Below are positions 8,792 to 12,365 of a stretch of DNA of 12,365 nucleotides, piece by piece. Position 1 is the first letter of the stretch, and each line of letters starts with the position of its first letter. The position numbers and the translations under genes were made by a program. Source of the stretch: Erysipelotrichaceae bacterium (GTDB lineage: Bacteria; Bacillota_I; Bacilli_A; Erysipelotrichales; Erysipelotrichaceae); contig JAILBD010000056.1 of assembly GCA_024681275.1 (NCBI GenBank), forward strand, positions 1 through 12,365, read 5' to 3'. Below the pieces are notes generated by a model. The model was not told the origin of the DNA. It saw nothing but the letters and a program-made list of their open reading frames with translations, and made no database searches.

Positions 8792-8800
8792 AACAACCTT
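8771..8800 (-). promoter_or_regulatory. RAT (ribonucleic antiterminator) element
   Basis: The minus strand has the core TTGTTACT, then a short loop and GAGGC, matching the arrangement of known BglG/LicT/SacY RATs (TTGTTACTG...CAGGC). AAGG at the 5' end can pair with UCUU at the 3' end as the lower stem, and CUC with GAG as the upper stem, leaving the usual asymmetric internal loops. Length is 30 bases, normal for the class. It lies upstream of the antiterminator gene and overlaps the 5' arm of the leader terminator. Confidence 0.8.
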
Positions 8801-8812
8801 ATTCACAAAATC

Positions 8813-8841
8813 ATAGTAATAGATAATGAAAGCGTTGTCAA
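8813..8841 (-). promoter_or_regulatory. Sigma-A promoter of the beta-glucoside operon
   Basis: On the minus strand there is a perfect -35 TTGACA (8841-8836), a 17-bp spacer, and a -10 TACTAT (8818-8813). Transcription would start near 8806, just before the RAT, giving a leader of about 130 bases ahead of the TTG start. The -35 hexamer overlaps the cre box. Confidence 0.85.
8827..8840. promoter_or_regulatory. cre box, CcpA operator
   Basis: TGAAAGCGTTGTCA matches the cre consensus TGWAANCGNTNWCA at every position. It overlaps the -35 of the operon promoter, so CcpA bound with HPr-Ser-P would block RNA polymerase when preferred sugars are present. It also covers the candidate -35 of the divergent SDR gene. 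That CcpA exists in this organism is assumed from the site itself. Confidence 0.85.
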
Positions 8842-8866
8842 ATACTCGCAACAAAAAGGATACAAT
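8835..8866 (+). promoter_or_regulatory. Candidate divergent promoter of the SDR gene
   Basis: TTGTCA (8835-8840) and TACAAT (8861-8866) resemble -35 and -10 hexamers, but the spacer is 20 bp, longer than optimal. No better pair was seen before the SDR start. The -35 falls within the cre box and back to back with the operon -35. Confidence 0.4.
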
Positions 8867-8894
8867 TATAGTGATTATGTAAAAAGGAGGCCGC

Positions 8895-9707
8895 ATGCTC
8901 AGAGAAGGAATGAACGCCATCATCACCGGCGGAGCCAAAGGGATCGGCAAAGGCATCGCCATGGCACTGAACAGACACCGCATCATCACCCACATCCTCG
9001 ACAACGATGATGATGCTGCTCAAGAAACAGCTGAAAGATTGAGAACGAATTATCCTTCTTTTTCTTATCACTGCGATCTGTCAGATCCCTGGCAGATCGA
9101 AGCCATCTTTGATCATATATTGAAAGACAACGAGATCGACATCCTGGTCAACAACGCCGGTATCTTCATCGCCAACTCCTATCTGAAAGGATCCTACGAA
9201 GAAGCACTGGAGATCTTTGACCGTCAGATGAACATCAATGCCAGGGCGACCTACCTGTGCACCAAAAAGATCGCCCGTCACATGGCCGAAAGAAAGAGCG
9301 GTCACATCCTCAACATCGTCACCAACCATCTGAAAAGAGAATACTTCCGCCCCAGCCGCTCCGAACAGGCCTATGATGCATCCAAATGGGCACAGTACGA
9401 ACTGAATGAATCGATGGACCGTGAACTGAAAGAACACGGGATCAGGGTCAACGCCCTGTGTCCCGCTTCGACTAGGACCGCCATGCTGGAAGGCTTCTTC
9501 AAAGACTACGGCATCGAACTGAATGCGGAAAACGTCGGCAAAGTGACACACTTCGCTTCACTGCTGGAGATCGAAGATGTCGGAACTGCAGCATATAACG
9601 TCCTCAACTGGGACGATGATCAGCCGACCGGAAACGCCTATCTTCTGATCTACAAGGAAGACTGCGAAGAACTGGAAAAAGGACATAGCGAACGGCTGAA
9701 GATCTAA
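8895..9707 (+). CDS. Short-chain dehydrogenase/reductase (SDR)
   Basis: A 270-residue classical-SDR-like NAD(P)-dependent oxidoreductase. Seen: nucleotide-binding TGGAKGIGKGIA (11-22), the adenine-contacting region CDLSD (60-64), LVNNAGI (84-90), and the YxxxK pair in YDASK (Tyr160, Lys164), followed by RVNALCPASTRTAM (184-197). The catalytic serine position is unusual. The strand that normally ends in a Ser pair reads LNIVTNH, placing Thr143 or nothing there, and about four extra residues lie between it and Tyr160. It may use Thr143, or have altered activity. The start at 8895 has an AGGAGG site four bases upstream; a second ATG at 8910 is less well placed. The gene is divergent from the beta-glucoside operon, shares its cre region and ends in a bidirectional terminator, so it is monocistronic. 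A sugar or aglycone redox step is plausible from context; the substrate is unknown. Confidence 0.9.
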   Translation: MLREGMNAIITGGAKGIGKGIAMALNRHRIITHILDNDDDAAQETAERLRTNYPSFSYHCDLSDPWQIEAIFDHILKDNEIDILVNNAGIFIANSYLKGSYEEALEIFDRQMNINARATYLCTKKIARHMAERKSGHILNIVTNHLKREYFRPSRSEQAYDASKWAQYELNESMDRELKEHGIRVNALCPASTRTAMLEGFFKDYGIELNAENVGKVTHFASLLEIEDVGTAAYNVLNWDDDQPTGNAYLLIYKEDCEELEKGHSERLKI

Positions 9708-9730
9708 AAAAGAGGTCTCCCTCTTTTTTT
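9706..9730. terminator. Bidirectional intrinsic terminator
   Basis: AAAAAAGAGG pairs with CCTCTTTTTT over ten base pairs with a TCTC loop. The plus strand ends in T7 and the minus strand, read from the other side, in T6. It overlaps the stop codons of both the SDR gene and paralogue E, which converge here, and serves both. Confidence 0.88.
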
Positions 9731-10745
9731 AATCTCTGATCCTGTAGCCGAGCTTTCGGAACTTGTAGTCATAGGCTTCCATGCTCTCATGGAAAGTCGT
9801 AAACAAAGTGTGCTCATATGGCGCATCCCCTTCGTACCAGGTACCGAAGATCTGCGACTGGCCGTGCTTTTCGTAACGCGGATAGGCGGTGATCCCTTTG
9901 CTGCCCCATCTTCCCTCAAAATGGATCGTCTTATCCTTGATGTGGAAGATTGCATCCTTATACATCAGAGTCCTGTCATCCACATACGGTTGCAGGAACC
10001 ACTCCGTCTCCATGCGCACATCCTCGCTGACGACCGCTTCTTCTCCCTCCAGATAATACAAGCCCATCGACTTTCCCTGATCATTGATATAAACGACGAA
10101 AGACTCCCTGCGTCCATCCGGCCTGATCCCGTGATCGAGACACAGGATATAAGCCATGGTGGCAGCGATGTCTTTCTTCTCTTCAGAAGGCATGAAGACC
10201 TTGTCAAAAGAACCGAGGAAACGGATCGGTCTGCCCTCGTATGTTCCGCTCACGACACATGGCTGAATGATCTGCGTGAAATTGGCGATATCGCCCATAT
10301 GCTGAATGATCGCATAAGGGAAGGGTTCAGCCTTTCCTTCAAAGAAGGTCCCCTCTTTCCAGGTGCCTTTGATCAGACCATCTTCTTCAAAATAACGATA
10401 CTCGGAAAAAGGATCTCCCGATCCATAGCCATAGATCCAGGGATCTTTGCTGAGCAGAGAAAACGGATGATCCGTCTCTTTCTGTTCCATGTCCTCGTCA
10501 TGCAAAGCTGTCTGAACACCAACAGGATCCTCGTTCAATCTGCAGAAGCCTCCGAAACGATAGCCATCCCTTTTGCCATGCCTTACAAAGAGGATCGGAG
10601 CCTTTCCTTCTTCATCAAAGATCAGCCCATAGGCATCGACCAGAGCCATCTTTCCAAAACGGTCAAACTCGTTGTTCAGTATTTCCGGCCTGTCTTCAAA
10701 AAACCCTTTATCATGTTTCACAACTTCCATGATCTGATGCATCAT
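9729..10745 (-). CDS. Paralogue E of the unrecognised family, second operon
   Basis: A 338-residue soluble protein. The first of two consecutive ATGs (10745-10743) overlaps the TGA of the HAD phosphatase gene in an ATGA junction; the second ATG, three bases on, has a better distance (seven) from GGAGG. Family blocks: YRFGGF (62-67), HDEDMEQKETDH (82-93), IIQPCVVSGTYEGRPIRFLG (159-178) then DK (181-182), HGIRPDGRRE (205-214; Pro replaces the usual Glu), PYVDD (253-257), HFEGRWGSKG (275-284), KHGQSQIFGTWYEG (293-306) and SMEAYD (321-326). Its N-terminal half is closest to copy B, although B lies in the other operon. It is co-transcribed with the HAD phosphatase, the small membrane protein and the deacetylase-like gene. 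Function unknown; the pairing with a phosphatase is the second independent hint of a phosphorylated-metabolite context. Confidence 0.9.
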   Translation of the reverse strand: MMHQIMEVVKHDKGFFEDRPEILNNEFDRFGKMALVDAYGLIFDEEGKAPILFVRHGKRDGYRFGGFCRLNEDPVGVQTALHDEDMEQKETDHPFSLLSKDPWIYGYGSGDPFSEYRYFEEDGLIKGTWKEGTFFEGKAEPFPYAIIQHMGDIANFTQIIQPCVVSGTYEGRPIRFLGSFDKVFMPSEEKKDIAATMAYILCLDHGIRPDGRRESFVVYINDQGKSMGLYYLEGEEAVVSEDVRMETEWFLQPYVDDRTLMYKDAIFHIKDKTIHFEGRWGSKGITAYPRYEKHGQSQIFGTWYEGDAPYEHTLFTTFHESMEAYDYKFRKLGYRIRD

Positions 10746-11551
10746 TTTTCCTCCCTGATCTCATCGATCAAACCATATTTCACGAGCGCATGATAGACGC
10801 CCTCATCCAGTACATCTTTCGTCACATCATCCGCCAGCAGTTTCAGTTCCTCAACGGAATTGCCCATGGCGATCGCAGTCCCCACTTCTTCCATCATCTG
10901 CAGGTCGTTGAATGAATCGCCGAAAGCGAAACAGTCTTCTTTCTTTATGCCTTCTTTTTCCAGGTATTTCCTTATCGCCGTGCCCTTGTTGATCCCGGGA
11001 ATGTTCGCATCATAATACGGCAGATCCGCAAACTGTCTGGTGATATCAAACGCATCCTTGAACTGTTGTACAAAGAGTTTTCCGGTCTCCTCCTTTTCAA
11101 AGTAGACCGATATCATATTCACTTCTTCCTGATCTCTTTCCTCAAGTTCCAGATAGACGCTGTGATCCTCAAATCCTTCCAGCATGTTCCTGAAAAGATC
11201 AGTCCCGATGCCGTTGCAGAAGATCACATCGCTTTTCGTTTCAAGAAAGATGATCCCCTCATGGTCATCAAAAAATGCGACGATATCTTCGATCTCCTCT
11301 TCCTTGAACACATATGAAAAAAGATCCTCTCCATTCAGCTGAAAATACGCACCGTTCATCAGCAAATAGCCCGAAGGATCGAGCTCCTTCACCTTGTCCG
11401 GAAGCATGCCCAAAGATCGGCCGGAAGCGATGATCGTCCGGTGTTCTTCCTTCATCTTTCGGAAGGCTTTCATCGTCAGTGGGCTCGGATCTGGCAAGCC
11501 TCGCATGATATCGACCAGCGTGCCATCAATATCGAAAAAGATCGTCTTCAT
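10742..11551 (-). CDS. Cof-type HAD-superfamily phosphatase (subclass IIB)
   Basis: A 269-residue cytoplasmic phosphatase. All four HAD motifs are visible: the nucleophile motif FFDIDGTLVD (Asp7, Asp9), motif II IIASGRS (Ser43), the motif III lysine in GINKGTAIRKYL (Lys189), and motif IV FGDSFNDLQMM (Asp212, Asp216). The large region between motifs II and III is the IIB-type C2 cap. Length is normal for Cof/YidA-like enzymes, which dephosphorylate sugar phosphates and other small phosphorylated metabolites; the specific substrate cannot be told. It follows the small membrane protein gene after 12 bases and overlaps paralogue E by four bases, so HAD and E are translationally coupled, which suggests related functions. 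Confidence 0.93.
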   Translation of the reverse strand: MKTIFFDIDGTLVDIMRGLPDPSPLTMKAFRKMKEEHRTIIASGRSLGMLPDKVKELDPSGYLLMNGAYFQLNGEDLFSYVFKEEEIEDIVAFFDDHEGIIFLETKSDVIFCNGIGTDLFRNMLEGFEDHSVYLELEERDQEEVNMISVYFEKEETGKLFVQQFKDAFDITRQFADLPYYDANIPGINKGTAIRKYLEKEGIKKEDCFAFGDSFNDLQMMEEVGTAIAMGNSVEELKLLADDVTKDVLDEGVYHALVKYGLIDEIREEK

Positions 11552-11563
11552 AAAACCTTCAGT

Positions 11564-11806
11564 TCACTTCTTCATCCTTCTGGTGATGTAGTCTGCCAGA
11601 TTGAAAACGATGATCGTGATCACGGCGCTGTAGATCGCCGTCTTTAAAGCCTTGGCAAAGACGAAGACAGCTGCCCGCAGAGCACTGAACACATAATCAA
11701 GACCGATCCAGATCAGGATGAATGTCAGGAAAAACAGGATCCAGTACCACACACTTCTCTTATTCAAATTCAAACACCTCTCTTCCTTCTTCAACGATCT
11801 TTCCAT
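11564..11806 (-). CDS. Small two-helix membrane protein
   Basis: An 80-residue hydrophobic protein from the ATG at 11806, which overlaps the upstream gene by 47 bases and has no clear ribosome site. A TTG at 11767-11765 has GAGAGG nine bases upstream and would give 67 residues with only an 8-base overlap, so the true start may be there. Two membrane helices are visible, about residues 19-38 (VWYWILFFLTFILIWIGLDY) and 50-72, with a basic C-terminus (ITRRMKK) likely on the cytoplasmic side. I recognise no family. It sits between the deacetylase-like and HAD genes in one operon. Confidence 0.6.
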   Translation of the reverse strand: MERSLKKEERCLNLNKRSVWYWILFFLTFILIWIGLDYVFSALRAAVFVFAKALKTAIYSAVITIIVFNLADYITRRMKK

Positions 11807-12365
11807 CTATACTTAGACGGACCGCATCAGACCACTTCTCTTTCTTGACGATGAGCTTGTGATCCTTCAGATCCGCATCATACACACATCGATCTCTCTC
11901 TATCCAGAAATCGCCATATGCGACATAGTCACTCGTCACAGCACCTTTTTCTCTTGCATAAGCGACGATCTGCGGATAAACTTCCCTGGCATAAAGACCG
12001 AAATACTGCGGATGACAGAAGAAGAGCAACGGTTGATCCCTTCTCATCTTCAGATCGATCAGTTTCCTGTAAGAATCTATGATCTCTTCAGCCTTTGGCA
12101 TCGGCAGTCCTTCATCCCGGTTCTTCAGCATCCAACGGCAGATATTGAAACCGTCGCACGGGATCTGCAGGACGCTTTCCTGGACCCCTTCGCAATACGG
12201 AAAGAACGGATGATCATCGACCGCATATCCGAAGTCGCGGCTGTGACGGTATCCCTTATCCCTGAGCGCCTTTCCCAGATCCTGACAGTACATTCCCCTT
12301 GGCGCGGCATAGCTTCTCGTGAATCCGACTCCCAACCCCGCCATCCACTCATCAAAGACTTCCAG
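11760..12365 (-). CDS. Polysaccharide-deacetylase-like protein, 5' end outside window
   Basis: The frame is open from the window edge (12365) to the TAA at 11762-11760, giving 201 visible residues. An internal Met at 12344 has open codons before it (ending FDEW), so it is probably not the start. The visible part resembles the C-terminal part of a NodB/CE4-type polysaccharide deacetylase: GFTRSYAAPRGMYCQDLGKAL resembles the RxPxG region of the fold, and PLLFFCHPQYFG contains the late His of such enzymes, followed by a YAREKGA segment and a short beta-rich tail ending EVFEFE. The metal-binding Asp and His-rich motifs near the N-terminus would lie outside, so catalysis cannot be judged. It heads the visible part of the operon with the membrane protein, the HAD phosphatase and paralogue E. 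The family call is moderate. Confidence 0.6.
   Translation of the reverse strand: MEVFDEWMAGLGVGFTRSYAAPRGMYCQDLGKALRDKGYRHSRDFGYAVDDHPFFPYCEGVQESVLQIPCDGFNICRWMLKNRDEGLPMPKAEEIIDSYRKLIDLKMRRDQPLLFFCHPQYFGLYAREVYPQIVAYAREKGAVTSDYVAYGDFWIERDRCVYDADLKDHKLIVKKEKWSDAVRLSIDGKIVEEGREVFEFE

Noticed and set aside
9789..10793. Long plus-strand open frame opposite paralogue E
   Set aside because: Antisense to a gene with clear family conservation; it resembles no family and has no ribosome site. Similar antisense frames at 7812-8627 and 3722-4216 were rejected for the same reason.

Overview
The window looks like chromosomal DNA of a low-to-moderate-GC Firmicute (Bacillota). The evidence is AGGAGG-type ribosome binding sites, short or overlapping intergenic gaps, a CcpA-type cre box, and a LicT/BglG antiterminator with a PTS beta-glucoside operon. 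An Erysipelotrichales-like gut commensal is my guess; no rRNA or other marker is present to confirm it.

Layout. From 8841 down to 1 (minus strand) runs one long catabolic unit. It starts with a sigma-A promoter overlapped by a perfect cre box, then a leader with a RAT antiterminator element and an overlapping intrinsic terminator. The genes follow in the order licT-type antiterminator, beta-glucoside PTS EIIBC, an internal terminator, three adjacent paralogues of an unrecognised ~345-residue family (here called D, C and B in transcription order), a GH1 6-phospho-beta-glucosidase, a fourth paralogue (A), and a BtpA/SgcQ-family TIM-barrel gene cut by the window edge. Divergently, from 8895 on the plus strand, is a single SDR oxidoreductase gene that shares the promoter/cre region and ends in a bidirectional terminator. 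Converging on that terminator is a second minus-strand unit (12365 to 9729): a polysaccharide-deacetylase-like protein (5' end outside the window), a small membrane protein, a Cof-type HAD phosphatase, and a fifth paralogue (E) translationally coupled to the HAD gene.

How it works together. The expected scheme is uptake and phosphorylation of a beta-glucoside by EIIBC (with EIIA supplied in trans), intracellular cleavage by the GH1 enzyme, and induction through PTS-controlled LicT acting on the RAT, with CcpA repression at cre. The novel part is the five-member paralogue family. All members share a C-terminal block ending in HGQSQ(I/M)(F/L)GTWYEG and a preceding RxDGRxE motif. Four are embedded in the sugar operon and one is tied to a HAD phosphatase. 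I do not recognise the family; its placement suggests cytoplasmic enzymes acting on sugars, phospho-glycosides or released aglycones, with several substrate-specific versions. That function is inference, not shown by the sequence.
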